Below, piece after piece: positions 35,718 through 44,491 of a DNA stretch of 64,000 nt. The notes below the pieces were generated by a model that did not search any database, was not told the DNA's origin, and worked only from the letters and a program-made list of their open reading frames with translations. The stretch's first letter is position 1. Each line of letters starts with the position of its first letter. This stretch comes from Anaerolineae bacterium (GTDB lineage: Bacteria > Chloroflexota > Anaerolineae > 4572-78 > J111). Location: assembly GCA_023382535.1 (NCBI GenBank), contig JAHDWA010000017.1:1-64000 (forward strand). Direction: 5' to 3'. A program made the translations under genes and the position numbers.

Positions 35718-36779
35718 TTAGGTTTTGTCAGCCACCGTGTGATATAAAAAGCAACTGGCTGATTGCCGCTCATTGACCGGCTGTAAGCTGGGGGTGCGCT
35801 GGTCGCACGTGCCGGGCATAAAGTCCGGGCAGCGCGGGTAAAAGGGACACCCCTGCGGACGATTGAACGGGTGCGGGATGGATCCCTCGATGGTTGGCAG
35901 CGGCGTGCGCGATTTGGCCTGGATGCTGGGAATTGACTTGAGCAGCGCCCGGGTATACGGATGTTTGGGCGCGTGAAAGATGTCGTCTATCGGCCCGGTT
36001 TCCATCACCCGGCCCAGATACATCACTACTACGTAATCGGCAATCTGGGCGATAACCCCCAAATCGTGGGTGATAAAAATAATGGACATGTTGTGCTGCT
36101 GCTGCAAGGAGCGTAACAAGTTGAGTACCTGGGCCTGGGTGGTCACGTCAATCGCCGTGGTCGGCTCGTCGGCAATGAGCAGCCGGGGATTGCAGGAGAG
36201 GGCCATGGCGATCATCGCTCGCTGGCGCAGCCCGCCGCTGAGCTCCCAGGAGTAGGCATTGAGCCGCTGCTCCGGGCTGGGCACGCCGACTTCCCGCAGC
36301 CGCTCGACGGCGATGCGCTCGGCCTCCTGTTTGCCGACCGGCTGGTGCAGCAGGATCGTCTCGACGATCTGGTTGCCGATGGTGTGGACCGGGCTAAACG
36401 AGGCCATCGGTTCTTGCGGAATGAGGGCAATTTCGGCCCCACGGATCGAGCGCATCTCCTGGCCGTGGGCGTCCAGCTTAGCCAGATCAATAACCTCACT
36501 GCCGCCATGGCCGTTGCCGCCGGCCTGGCGGCGCAGTAAAATCTCGCCGCCGACAATCCGGCCCGGTTTTTCGATAATGCCCAGCACCGACTTGATGGCC
36601 ACGCTCTTGCCGCAGCCGCTCTCGCCGACAATGCCGACCACCTGGCCGGGGTAAACATCAAAGCTGATCCCGGCCACCGCTTTGACGACGCCTTCATCGA
36701 GAATGAAGTGGGTTTGCAGATTGCGGACGGATAGGTAAGGTTGTTGACTCTCCATAGGTTTTTCCGTTATGCTCGGCAT
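35718..36779 (-). CDS. Oligopeptide/oligosaccharide ABC transporter ATPase, OppD/DppD type
   Basis: 353 residues from the ATG at 36779; an ATG at 36755 (MESQQPYLS) is an equally good start because the hairpin array begins two bases upstream of the first one. Walker A GESGCGKS, signature LSGGLRQRAMIAMAL and Walker B LLIADEPTTAID are complete. The C-terminal part has PKHPYTRALLKSIPS and the Cys-rich end CPFYPRCPDFMPGTC, as in DppD. It pairs with the OppF-like ATPase. Confidence 0.92.
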   Translation of the reverse strand: MPSITEKPMESQQPYLSVRNLQTHFILDEGVVKAVAGISFDVYPGQVVGIVGESGCGKSVAIKSVLGIIEKPGRIVGGEILLRRQAGGNGHGGSEVIDLAKLDAHGQEMRSIRGAEIALIPQEPMASFSPVHTIGNQIVETILLHQPVGKQEAERIAVERLREVGVPSPEQRLNAYSWELSGGLRQRAMIAMALSCNPRLLIADEPTTAIDVTTQAQVLNLLRSLQQQHNMSIIFITHDLGVIAQIADYVVVMYLGRVMETGPIDDIFHAPKHPYTRALLKSIPSIQAKSRTPLPTIEGSIPHPFNRPQGCPFYPRCPDFMPGTCDQRTPSLQPVNERQSASCFLYHTVADKT

Positions 36780-36780
36780 C

Positions 36781-36909
36781 GCCCAGAATTGAAATTCCGG
36801 GCTGGTATGGGAAGTCGGTTGGAAACCGACTCATAAGATCAAACAATTCGCAGTTTAGCCAGTCCGTTTTAACGGACTTTTCTTATCAGCCTGAACTTCA
36901 GTTCAAGGC
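36781..36909. repeat. Second hairpin array, stems different, loops TGAA/TTCA-like
   Basis: Four hairpins: 36781-36789/36794-36802 (loop TGAA, one mismatch), 36813-36820/36824-36831 (loop GGA within TGGAA), 36861-36868/36871-36878 (loop TT within TTTA) and 36889-36896/36901-36909 (loop TTCA, one bulge). Architecture matches the array at 3431-3539 although the stems share no sequence. It fills the gap between the oppC-like and oppD-like genes. Confidence 0.7.
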
Positions 36910-36911
36910 GG

Positions 36912-38099
36912 CTAACTATAAGGATCAGCCGCATCGCGCAGGCCGTCGCCCAGGATGTTGAGCGACAGCACGGTGATAATCACGGCCAGGCCGGGTAAGA
37001 GCAGCCAGGGGGCCAGGGCGATAGATTGTAAATTCTGGGCCTCTTGCAGCAGCACGCCCCAACTGATAGCCGGCGGCCGCAGCCCCAGCCCCAGGAAGCT
37101 CAAGAAAGTCTCGTTGATGATCATGGCCGGGATGGCCAGGGTGCTGACGGCGATGATATGGCTGGTCATGGTCGGAACCATGTGCCGGAAGATGATGCGC
37201 AATTGGCTGCACCCGGCCAACTGGGCGGCGATCACAAAATCCTCTTCGCGCAGAGCCAGGAAGCGGCCGCGCACTTCGCGGCCCAGGGTGGTCCAGCCGA
37301 TGAGCGAGAGAATGATGGTAATGGCAAAGTAGACCTGCTGCACGGTCCATTCCTTGGGCAGCGAGGCGGTCAGGGCCATCCAGATGGGAATAGGCGGCAG
37401 CGATTGGAGCAGCTCAATCAGCCGCTGGATGATCAAATCAACGATACCGCCAAAGTAGCCGGAAATCCCGCCCAGAAGGACGCCCAGAAAAATGCTCATG
37501 ACCACCGCCACCAGCCCAATAGACAAGGAGACGCGCGTGCCGTGCATCAGGCGCGACCATTGATCACGGCCCAGCCGGTCGGTGCCGAGCAGGTGGATGT
37601 TGCCGGCGGCAGCAGGGCCGTCTGCCCCCAGCAGGTGAATATCGGTCGGGATCAGGCCAAGAAGCTTATAAGGATAACCGTGGGCAAAAAAGCGCACCGG
37701 CAGCCTTTTCGATTCGTCAATCTGCCACTCCATACGCAGCGTTTTGGCATTGCGCGCTCCTTCAATGCCGTACACAAACGGGCTAAAACCATCCTCGCTG
37801 AAAAAGCGCAGCCGCTGCACCGGGATAAAGGATTGGGTGGCGCTGGTCAGTTGGGGATCTTGCAGGCTGAAAAAATCGGGGAACAGGCCGACAATAACAA
37901 TGATGCTGACAATACCGGCGCAAAAGACGGCCAGGCGATGCTTTTTGAAACGCCACCAGACCAGCTTCCAGTTGGGGGCAATGTAAATCGCTTCGGCCTT
38001 ATCGGGCGAGACGACGATAGCCCCCGTTCCGGCGACAGGAGCAGGTGTCTCAGCCGGAGCAGGGGGAGGGACAACTTGGGGGTCGGTCAAAGAGGACAT
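36912..38099 (-). CDS. ABC transporter permease, OppC/DppC type
   Basis: 395 residues, ATG at 38099, with GGAGG eight bases before it inside the end of the oppB-like gene. After a Pro/Ala-rich N-terminus comes the first helix (residues ~60-82), a periplasmic segment with GTDRLGRDQWSRLMHG that is diagnostic for OppC, and five more helices. The EAA loop reads AAQLAGCSQLRIIFRHMVP. Together with OppB it forms the membrane channel. Confidence 0.9.
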   Translation of the reverse strand: MSSLTDPQVVPPPAPAETPAPVAGTGAIVVSPDKAEAIYIAPNWKLVWWRFKKHRLAVFCAGIVSIIVIVGLFPDFFSLQDPQLTSATQSFIPVQRLRFFSEDGFSPFVYGIEGARNAKTLRMEWQIDESKRLPVRFFAHGYPYKLLGLIPTDIHLLGADGPAAAGNIHLLGTDRLGRDQWSRLMHGTRVSLSIGLVAVVMSIFLGVLLGGISGYFGGIVDLIIQRLIELLQSLPPIPIWMALTASLPKEWTVQQVYFAITIILSLIGWTTLGREVRGRFLALREEDFVIAAQLAGCSQLRIIFRHMVPTMTSHIIAVSTLAIPAMIINETFLSFLGLGLRPPAISWGVLLQEAQNLQSIALAPWLLLPGLAVIITVLSLNILGDGLRDAADPYS

Positions 38100-38102
38100 A
38101 GC

Positions 38103-39092
38103 TTAGGCCTCCTCCATCCGAATGCGCGGGTCGAGCCAGGCCAGCAAAATATCGGACAGCAGCGTGCCGATAATCGCCAGGCAGCAGAAAATCAGGATGA
38201 TAATGCCGGCCAGGTACATATCCTGGCCAATCAATGCCCGCAGCAGCAGCGGTCCAATCGTGGGCAGGTTCATGACCGTCGCCACGACAACGCTGCCGGA
38301 AAAGATGTAGGGCAAATACCAGCCGATGGTGCTGATCAGGGGGTTGATCGCCAGCCGGACCGGGTACTTGAGGACCAGCTTCCACTCCGGCAGCCCTTTG
38401 GCCCGGGCCATTTCCATGTAGGGCTTTTTGAGTTCGTCCAGCAGATTGGCCCGGACAATCCGGGCCAGCCGGGCGGTGCCGTCCATACCCAAAATGACCA
38501 TCGGCAGCCAGATGTGCGCCAGCAGGTCTCCGACCCGGCCCCAACTCCAGGGCGCATCCACATACTGCGACGAAAACAGCCCGGTGACGCTGATGCCAAA
38601 GTACGAAAAGGCCAGCCACATCAGCACCAGGGCGGTCATAAAGCTGGGCGTAGCGACGCCGATGTAATTAAAGATCGTAAAGAAATAATCAAAAAAGGAA
38701 TATTTGTGGGTCGCTGAGAAAATGCCGATAGGAATGGCAACAGCCCAGGTAAACAGAAAGGTGAACAGGCCCAGAAGCACCGTCAGCAGCAGCCGTTCCC
38801 CAATCAGTTCGGCATTGGGCCGCTTCCAGTCGAGCGATACCCCCAGGTTGCCCTGCAGAATATTGCCGACCCAGCGGAAGTATTGAACGTGCATGGGTTG
38901 ATCCAGGCCGTACTGCTGGCGCAGCGCGTCAATTTGGGTCTGGTCCATAGAGGAACCGGACGCGGCCAGGTCGGCCAGGTAGCTGGTCAGAAAGTCGCCG
39001 GGCGGGGCCTGGATCAGGGCAAAGGACATGACCGAAAAAATAAAGACCAGGAAGGGTAGCAGGAGAAGCCGCTTGATGATATATTGGAGCAT
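38103..39092 (-). CDS. ABC transporter permease, OppB/DppB type
   Basis: 329 residues, ATG at 39092 after AGGGG. Six helices, with MLQYIIKRLLLLPFLVFIFS at the start, the periplasmic QYGLDQPMHVQYFRWVGNIL segment typical of OppB, and the EAA loop MARAKGLPEWKLVLKYPVR. It lies three bases before the oppC-like gene. Confidence 0.9.
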   Translation of the reverse strand: MLQYIIKRLLLLPFLVFIFSVMSFALIQAPPGDFLTSYLADLAASGSSMDQTQIDALRQQYGLDQPMHVQYFRWVGNILQGNLGVSLDWKRPNAELIGERLLLTVLLGLFTFLFTWAVAIPIGIFSATHKYSFFDYFFTIFNYIGVATPSFMTALVLMWLAFSYFGISVTGLFSSQYVDAPWSWGRVGDLLAHIWLPMVILGMDGTARLARIVRANLLDELKKPYMEMARAKGLPEWKLVLKYPVRLAINPLISTIGWYLPYIFSGSVVVATVMNLPTIGPLLLRALIGQDMYLAGIIILIFCCLAIIGTLLSDILLAWLDPRIRMEEA

Positions 39093-39107
39093 ATAACCAA
39101 CCCCTGA

Positions 39108-39136
39108 GTAGGGGCAGGAACAAGCCCTGCCCCTAC
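39108..39136. repeat. Eleven-base-pair hairpin between binding-protein and permease genes
   Basis: GTAGGGGCAGG and CCTGCCCCTAC around a seven-base loop. Position between a highly used binding-protein gene and the permeases suggests partial termination or mRNA end protection, which would keep the binding protein more abundant (inference). Confidence 0.6.
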
Positions 39137-39151
39137 CTTAATCATGATCTA

Positions 39152-41320
39152 TTACTGCGCAAAGAAGTACTGTTCCGGGCGGGTGTTGCCAGGGGTGCGC
39201 AGCGGCCAGTCGTTGCCGGCGCTGCTGGGCACATTGCGCAGGTTGTCGTTGACGACGACCACGCCTTGCACCATCGGCGTCAAGCCGACTGTCCCCATTT
39301 CCCAAACGTTGTCGGCCCAGGTTTGGAACAGTTCTTGGGCCAACTCAATTTGCCTAGCCCGGCTGACGGTCTTGGCCTCGTCAATGATCTCGACGATGCG
39401 GGCGATGTCAGGCGGTGGTTCCAGCCCTTCGGCGCCATTGGTGCGGTACCACTGCCCATGCAGTTGAGCAAAGGCGATGGTCGGACTGCTGCGCGGATCC
39501 ATCTTGGGCTGGCCGGTGAAGGGGAAGCCGGTCGTATCTTCGTTCCAGATTTCCATCATCAGGTCGTTGGAGTCGCGCAGTTGGAAGTGCAGGGCGCGCT
39601 CGCGGATTTCCACGTGGGCGCGAACTCCCACCTGCCCCCACTGCTGCACGGCCAACTGGCCCACATCCGGCCAGGGTCCAAAGGCGGGAACAATCGAAAG
39701 TTCCAGGTCCAGCCGCTCGCCGTTGGGCAGGGTGCGGAAGCCTTCGTCGTCGCGCCCGGTCAGGCCAATCTCGTCGAGCAGTTGGTTAGCCAGGTCGGGG
39801 TTATGTTCGGTGTATTTGAAGGCATACTCGTCGCCCGGATAGTAGGGATGGTTGGGCGCGGGCACGGTCTGGCGGGCTTCGCCCAGACCCAGGAAGGCCA
39901 ATTCCTTGATCTCTTCGCGGTTGAGCGCGTGGGAGAGAGCGATGCGGAAATTTTTGTTGCGCAGCAACTCGGCGATGGCCGGGTTAGCCTGGTAGGTCTG
40001 GCTAAAGGTGATGGCCGCATCCGAGCCGCCAAAGGTGGACCAGGTGATGATCCGATAGTTGCTGGTGGCTTCGTTCTCGACCAGGACCGGATAGTTTAAC
40101 ATATTGATATGGCGGGCCTGCATGTCGAACTCGCCGGCGATAGCGGCCAGATTGAGGGCCTGGGCGTCGGCAAAGAAGGTGAAGCGGACTTCGTCCAGGT
40201 AGGGCAGTTGGTTGCCGGCCGGGTCAACGCCAATGTAATAGGGATTACGTTTGATGGTAAAGACCGGGTCGGACACGCTGGAATTATCCGGCACCCAGGC
40301 GGCCATGGTCGGGCGTTCGGGGTTGAGGGTGGCGAAAACTCTATTGGAAAACAGTTCAACCCAGGTGTTAAAGCCGGCCTCGGTCACTTTTTGCTGCAAC
40401 TCCGCCTCGGAGACGTAGTTGGGGTGGAACTGCTGCATATAGTGCGCCGGGACAAAGGATAAGTTGTTGAGCGCGCCATCGGCCCCGTCTTTGTTAGCCA
40501 ATTCTAACAAGAGGGTGGTGTTGGGCTGCTTGTAGGTCCAGCGCACGGCGGTGTCGCTCACCTTTTCGACCAGGGCGGTCGTGCCGTCCTTGTTCAGCAT
40601 CCAGCCAGATACCTTGGGGGTCAGGTCGGTATTGAGCAGGATGTCGTTGTACCAGAACATGACGTCGTCGGCGGTGAAGGGCTGGCCGTCAGACCACTTG
40701 GCCCCCCGGCGGAGGCGAATCGTCCAACTGGTGAACTCGGGGTTGGACTCCCAACCGGCGGCGATATGGGGAATGACCTGGCCGCCGTCGGGCGAGTTGC
40801 GCACCAGCGCATCGTAGACCACCCGGACGTAGTTATTGGCGTCGGATGGCCCCAGGAAGGCGCGGCGCAGGGTGCCGCCATACTGCCCAATCTCCTCGAC
40901 CACCGGGATGATGAGCGGTTCCTGGGGCAGGCGTTCCTGGACCGGCGGCAGCTCGCCCGCCTCGACCATGGCGGCCAGCATGGGCGCTTCGCTGTACAAA
41001 CCTTCCGGCAGGTTGCCGATCAAGAAGGCGTTGGCCTCTTCGGGGGTTGGCAGGTAGATAGTTGAGCCAGGCTCGACCACGTTGGGGTCTTCGATCAGGG
41101 TCAGGCTGCTGTCTTCAGCCGCCTTAAGGTTGTTGTAATAAACAATGGCGGTATAGGCCAGCGGGTCGCCGTACTGCTTCTCGGCGATTTTGCCGAGCGT
41201 ATCGTCGGCCTGGACGGTATAGTTTCGCCCCGTTTGCTGCGGCGGGGCGGCGGCCACGGTCGCCGGTACCAGCAGGGCCAGCAGCAGGAGCAAGCAGATT
41301 AGATAAGACAGTTTTTTCAT
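39152..41320 (-). CDS. Family 5 solute-binding protein with an N-terminal LysM domain
   Basis: 722 residues, ATG at 41320. A signal peptide (residues 1-~25, ending ATVAAAP) is followed at residues ~34-95 by a LysM-like domain: YTVQADDTLGKIAEKQYGD and a C-terminal EPGSTIYLP strand. The remaining ~600 residues are a SBP_bac_5 protein with GGTLRRAFLGPSD, WTIRLRRGAKWSDGQPFTA and FRIALSHALNREEIK. No lipobox is present, so LysM contact with cell-wall glycan, rather than a lipid, may hold it at the surface. Family 5 proteins bind oligopeptides or oligosaccharides, including chitin oligomers in Vibrio; its place in an amino-sugar cluster favours a sugar. Confidence 0.88.
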   Translation of the reverse strand: MKKLSYLICLLLLLALLVPATVAAAPPQQTGRNYTVQADDTLGKIAEKQYGDPLAYTAIVYYNNLKAAEDSSLTLIEDPNVVEPGSTIYLPTPEEANAFLIGNLPEGLYSEAPMLAAMVEAGELPPVQERLPQEPLIIPVVEEIGQYGGTLRRAFLGPSDANNYVRVVYDALVRNSPDGGQVIPHIAAGWESNPEFTSWTIRLRRGAKWSDGQPFTADDVMFWYNDILLNTDLTPKVSGWMLNKDGTTALVEKVSDTAVRWTYKQPNTTLLLELANKDGADGALNNLSFVPAHYMQQFHPNYVSEAELQQKVTEAGFNTWVELFSNRVFATLNPERPTMAAWVPDNSSVSDPVFTIKRNPYYIGVDPAGNQLPYLDEVRFTFFADAQALNLAAIAGEFDMQARHINMLNYPVLVENEATSNYRIITWSTFGGSDAAITFSQTYQANPAIAELLRNKNFRIALSHALNREEIKELAFLGLGEARQTVPAPNHPYYPGDEYAFKYTEHNPDLANQLLDEIGLTGRDDEGFRTLPNGERLDLELSIVPAFGPWPDVGQLAVQQWGQVGVRAHVEIRERALHFQLRDSNDLMMEIWNEDTTGFPFTGQPKMDPRSSPTIAFAQLHGQWYRTNGAEGLEPPPDIARIVEIIDEAKTVSRARQIELAQELFQTWADNVWEMGTVGLTPMVQGVVVVNDNLRNVPSSAGNDWPLRTPGNTRPEQYFFAQ

Positions 41321-41464
41321 GGGGGTACCCTTTCTCCTTTGGTTTCTTCGTTGAATGATGGTGACAGGTCAGGCATTGACCTATGAGTACATAAGTGAGT
41401 CAGGCAATTCTGTTTTTGATACTATTCCTCCCTTCTTTGCCTAATCAGGTAACTTAACGACCTC

Positions 41465-42466
41465 TTAGATGGTCTCATTAACCAACACGCTACGCGCCAA
41501 AAGATTGTCAAGCTCAATCAAAATCTCGGCTCGCCTGGCTGCGGGTATCAATGCGGCTTGAAAAGCGTTAACTTGTAACTGAGTGAGGTCGTGATAAGAA
41601 AAGCTAAAATGGTCAACCAACAATTGAAGTTCATCAGTCAGACTGCATCCCAGAATGGTTGGGTTATCGGTACTGACCGTAACTCGAATGCCACGCTGAA
41701 GGAACTGTTTGATAGGGTAAGCAGCCATATCTTCTATCACCCGCAGCTTTATATTCGAGGTGGGACACATATCCAGGGTAATGTTTTCGGCTATCAACCT
41801 TGACATCAACTTTTCATCCTCTATCGCGGTGACGCCGTGCTCGATTCGGGTTAATTGAAGGGCATCTATGATGGCTTGCATGGATTGTGGTCCTGCCAGC
41901 TCACCGCCGTGGGCTTTGAGCGCCAGTCCACGCTGCCTGGCCTGGGCAAAAAGTTGAGCAAAGGGAGCAGGTCCTTGTGCTCTTTCATCTCCGTGCAAAT
42001 CCAGGCCATCTAACTCAGACAGGTCGAGCAAACTTTCGATCAAATTACTTTGCAGTAGTTCGGGCCGGCTGCGCGAAATACCACAGAAGACACGCACCAC
42101 CAAATTAGCGGGGGCCGCCTGCTTGATTGTCCCAATAATCTCATTTAAGGGTAACTTCGTAAACAGAGCGTGCCCGAGACTGAAAGACAGTTCAACATAG
42201 TGCACATTTTGAGCTACCAGATTTTTAAATATACCTTGAGCGGCCAGGTGATAATTTTCGATGCTGGTCAGTGTACTTTCGTAACATTGGCGAATGATCG
42301 CGGCGAAATAACCAAAGGTCTCAAAGCGATAATCTTTGGCCCACCAGAGTGCAGGACTCGGCAATGATTTCACCACGCTTTGAACCATCTCCCACGGCAC
42401 TGCGCCCTCAATATGCAGATGTAATTCGGCTTTGGGCAGAGTTTGAAGAAAGCTATCTTGCTGCAT
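41465..42466 (-). CDS. add: Adenosine deaminase family protein
   Basis: 333 residues, ATG at 42466. All active-site motifs are present: His16/His18 in ELHLHIEG, HGGELAG with His and catalytic Glu, the IEHGV His, and STDNPTILGCSLTDEL with the last zinc-binding Asp pair. The family deaminates adenosine to inosine, though relatives act on adenine or modified nucleosides. It lies 34 bases after nagB and 144 before the binding-protein gene, inside a sugar cluster, where a purine enzyme is unexpected. Confidence 0.88.
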   Translation of the reverse strand: MQQDSFLQTLPKAELHLHIEGAVPWEMVQSVVKSLPSPALWWAKDYRFETFGYFAAIIRQCYESTLTSIENYHLAAQGIFKNLVAQNVHYVELSFSLGHALFTKLPLNEIIGTIKQAAPANLVVRVFCGISRSRPELLQSNLIESLLDLSELDGLDLHGDERAQGPAPFAQLFAQARQRGLALKAHGGELAGPQSMQAIIDALQLTRIEHGVTAIEDEKLMSRLIAENITLDMCPTSNIKLRVIEDMAAYPIKQFLQRGIRVTVSTDNPTILGCSLTDELQLLVDHFSFSYHDLTQLQVNAFQAALIPAARRAEILIELDNLLARSVLVNETI

Positions 42467-42500
42467 CTTTGATTTCTACATTGCTTTGTTGCGGTATTAA

Positions 42501-43277
42501 TTACAACTTCCCCGCCGACTCCATATCCAAATACACCCGCGCATGCCCCACCTGGCGGAGAATCGAACCGGGGCGGTCTTCGCTGACCGGCTCGGTCAGG
42601 CAGGCGCGGACGGCGTCGGCTTTGCGGGCCTCCGGGACGATGCACAAAATTTGTTGCGGGGCCAGCAGGGCCGGGATGGTCAGGGTGATGGCGTGGGTCG
42701 GCACTTCGGCCAGGGAGCCAAAATGGCCCTCGCCGACCTGCTGGCGGCGGCTGGCTTCGGCCAGCTCGATGACCTTGACCCAGACCGGGTCGTTAAACAG
42801 GGCGTAGGGTGGGTCGTTGAAGGCGATGTGGCCGTTCTCGCCCCAGCCCAGGGCGACCATGTCGGCGGGGTGGGCGCGCAGCAAGCTTTCGTACTCGCGG
42901 CAGGTCGCCTCGACATTTTCCGGCCGGCCGGGAACCGGATAAAAGGCTTTAGGCTTGACGGCGTCGAGGATATGGCGGCGCAAAAACAGGGGGAAGCTGG
43001 CCGGGTGGCTGGGGTCGAGGCCCAGGTACTCGTCCATGTGAAAGACACTGACTCTGGACCAGTCAATGCCCGGCAGGTCACGCAGGGCGTCCAAAAAGGT
43101 TAGCTGCGAGTTGCCGGTCGCCAGGATGATGCTGGCTTCGCCTTTCTCGGCAATGGCCCGGCTGATGATGTCGCGGGCGTCCAGCGCCGCCGCGCGGCCC
43201 ATATCCTGGTTGCTGGCATAAACGGCAACGGGGAGCTGGTCATATTGGGTTGTTTTGAGCGGTTGGATTGAGTTCAC
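42501..43277 (-). CDS. nagB: Glucosamine-6-phosphate deaminase
   Basis: 258 residues from a GTG at 43277 with AAGGTG seven bases before it. NagB signatures: LATGNSQLTFLDAL (phosphate-binding loop), VSVFHMDEYLGL with catalytic Asp, and LGWGENGHIAFNDP with the proton-relay His. It converts glucosamine-6-phosphate to fructose-6-phosphate and ammonia, directly after NagA. The protein lacks the longer allosteric C-terminus of the E. coli enzyme. 69 bases separate it from the lacI-type gene. Confidence 0.88.
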   Translation of the reverse strand: MNSIQPLKTTQYDQLPVAVYASNQDMGRAAALDARDIISRAIAEKGEASIILATGNSQLTFLDALRDLPGIDWSRVSVFHMDEYLGLDPSHPASFPLFLRRHILDAVKPKAFYPVPGRPENVEATCREYESLLRAHPADMVALGWGENGHIAFNDPPYALFNDPVWVKVIELAEASRRQQVGEGHFGSLAEVPTHAITLTIPALLAPQQILCIVPEARKADAVRACLTEPVSEDRPGSILRQVGHARVYLDMESAGKL

Positions 43278-43301
43278 GTTAATTCACCTTGATAAAATAT
43301 T

Positions 43302-43394
43302 ACACAGAGACACACGGAGAAGGCACAGAGGTCCACAGAGAAAAATTTATGAGTTCTCGGTGTACCTCTGCGAATCCTCTGCGTAACTCTGTGT
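43302..43394. repeat. Degenerate CACAGAG palindrome at the 3' end of the regulator gene
   Basis: ACACAGAG-type words on the left (43302-43340) face CTCTGCG/CTCTGTGT words on the right (43363-43394). The regulator stop codon (43347-43349) lies in its centre, so the last ~15 residues of the protein are encoded by the element. Confidence 0.6.
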
Positions 43395-44444
43395 TCCTGA
43401 AATCGCCTCACTCGACTCGCGGACGATCAGGGAACAGGGCAAAACCACCCGTTCCAGGGGCCGGTACGGCTCGGCCAGGCGGGCCAGGAGCATCTCGGTG
43501 GCCAGCCGGCCCGCCTCGACAATAGGCACGCCGATGGTGGTTAAAGCTGGATTTAAGAAAGTACAAAAAGGCTGGTTGTCGTAGCCAATGACGGCTATAT
43601 CCTGGGGGACACGCAGCCCGGCTCGTTGAACAGTCCGCAGCACTACGGCGGCGACGATGTCATTGGAAGCCAGAATGGCGCTGGGCCGGGGCGAGACCGC
43701 CAGTAATCCTGCCGCAGCTTGCGCCCATGTCTCCTGGGGCGCTTCGAAATCGGCCAGACGAACGTAATCCTCACAGTATTCCAGGGAATGCTGCTGGAGC
43801 GCCCGGCGGTACCCTTCCAGCCGCTCGGTTGAGCTGCGCCGGGTGGCGGGGCCGCGCAGCAGGGCGATGCGGCGATGCCCGTGCTGGAAGAGGTAGCTGA
43901 CCACAGCCATAACCCCGCCCTGGTTATCCCATTGAATCTGGTCAAAGCCAAGTTGATGGGTCAGGGTGCGATTAATGATAACAATCGGCGGCGCTGAGGG
44001 TGGGAGGCGGGTCAGGTACTCATCGTCAATGTAGATCGAGGTGGAGAGAAAGATGATGCCGTCAACTTGTTTTTCTAACAGGAGGTTGACTGCTTGTTGT
44101 TCGTCGGCCAGGTTTTGGGCGCTGCACAGGAGGACGTTGTGGCCCGCGCTACGGGCAATGGGTTCAATAAAATTAAGCGCCTGCAGAAAGAGAGGGGTTT
44201 CGATCTCGGCGATGATCAGGCCGATGGTTGCCGTTTGGCGGGTCACCAGGCTGCGCGCCACCCGGCTAGGACGGTAGTTGAGCGAGCTTATCGCTTCTTG
44301 AATACGTAAGAGCGTTGTTTCGGCCATAGCTTCGGTGCGCTGATTGAGGACATTTGAGACCGTCGTCACCGAGACGCCTGCCGCTTCAGCCACATCTTTG
44401 ATCGTGACTCGTTTGGCTAATCTTTGCCGAGTTAGGGACCCCAT
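43347..44444 (-). CDS. LacI-family transcriptional repressor of the amino-sugar cluster
   Basis: 365 residues from the ATG at 44444, which follows AGGGTGACA; an upstream ATG at 44501 would place the start inside the operator. The helix-turn-helix is VTIKDVAEAAGVSVTTVSNV, followed by the hinge helix NYRPSRVARSL. The periplasmic-binding-protein-like effector domain has IGLIIAEIETPLF, GGVMAVVSYLFQHGHRRIAL and IAVIGYDNQPF. It heads a run of co-directional genes for amino-sugar use and probably represses them in the absence of a sugar inducer (inference). Its own promoter contains a matching palindrome. Confidence 0.9.
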   Translation of the reverse strand: MGSLTRQRLAKRVTIKDVAEAAGVSVTTVSNVLNQRTEAMAETTLLRIQEAISSLNYRPSRVARSLVTRQTATIGLIIAEIETPLFLQALNFIEPIARSAGHNVLLCSAQNLADEQQAVNLLLEKQVDGIIFLSTSIYIDDEYLTRLPPSAPPIVIINRTLTHQLGFDQIQWDNQGGVMAVVSYLFQHGHRRIALLRGPATRRSSTERLEGYRRALQQHSLEYCEDYVRLADFEAPQETWAQAAAGLLAVSPRPSAILASNDIVAAVVLRTVQRAGLRVPQDIAVIGYDNQPFCTFLNPALTTIGVPIVEAGRLATEMLLARLAEPYRPLERVVLPCSLIVRESSEAISGTQSYAEDSQRYTENS

Positions 44445-44462
44445 TGTCACCCTGGTCTTTTT

Positions 44463-44489
44463 CTGAAACGTTTTAGTGTAACGTTTCAG
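44463..44489. promoter_or_regulatory. Palindromic operator of the LacI-family regulator
   Basis: Perfect ten-base arms CTGAAACGTT and AACGTTTCAG separated by seven bases. It overlaps the expected transcription start of the regulator gene, 18 bases before its ATG. The GAAACGTT core is typical of LacI-family sites, which points to autoregulation. Confidence 0.75.
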
Positions 44490-44491
44490 GT

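Noticed and set aside
37044..38717. Open reading frame of 557 codons on the plus strand
   Set aside because: It is antisense to the OppC- and OppB-type permease genes and its product is a Gln/Asp/Arg-rich sequence with no domain, as expected for a shadow of a GC-rich gene.
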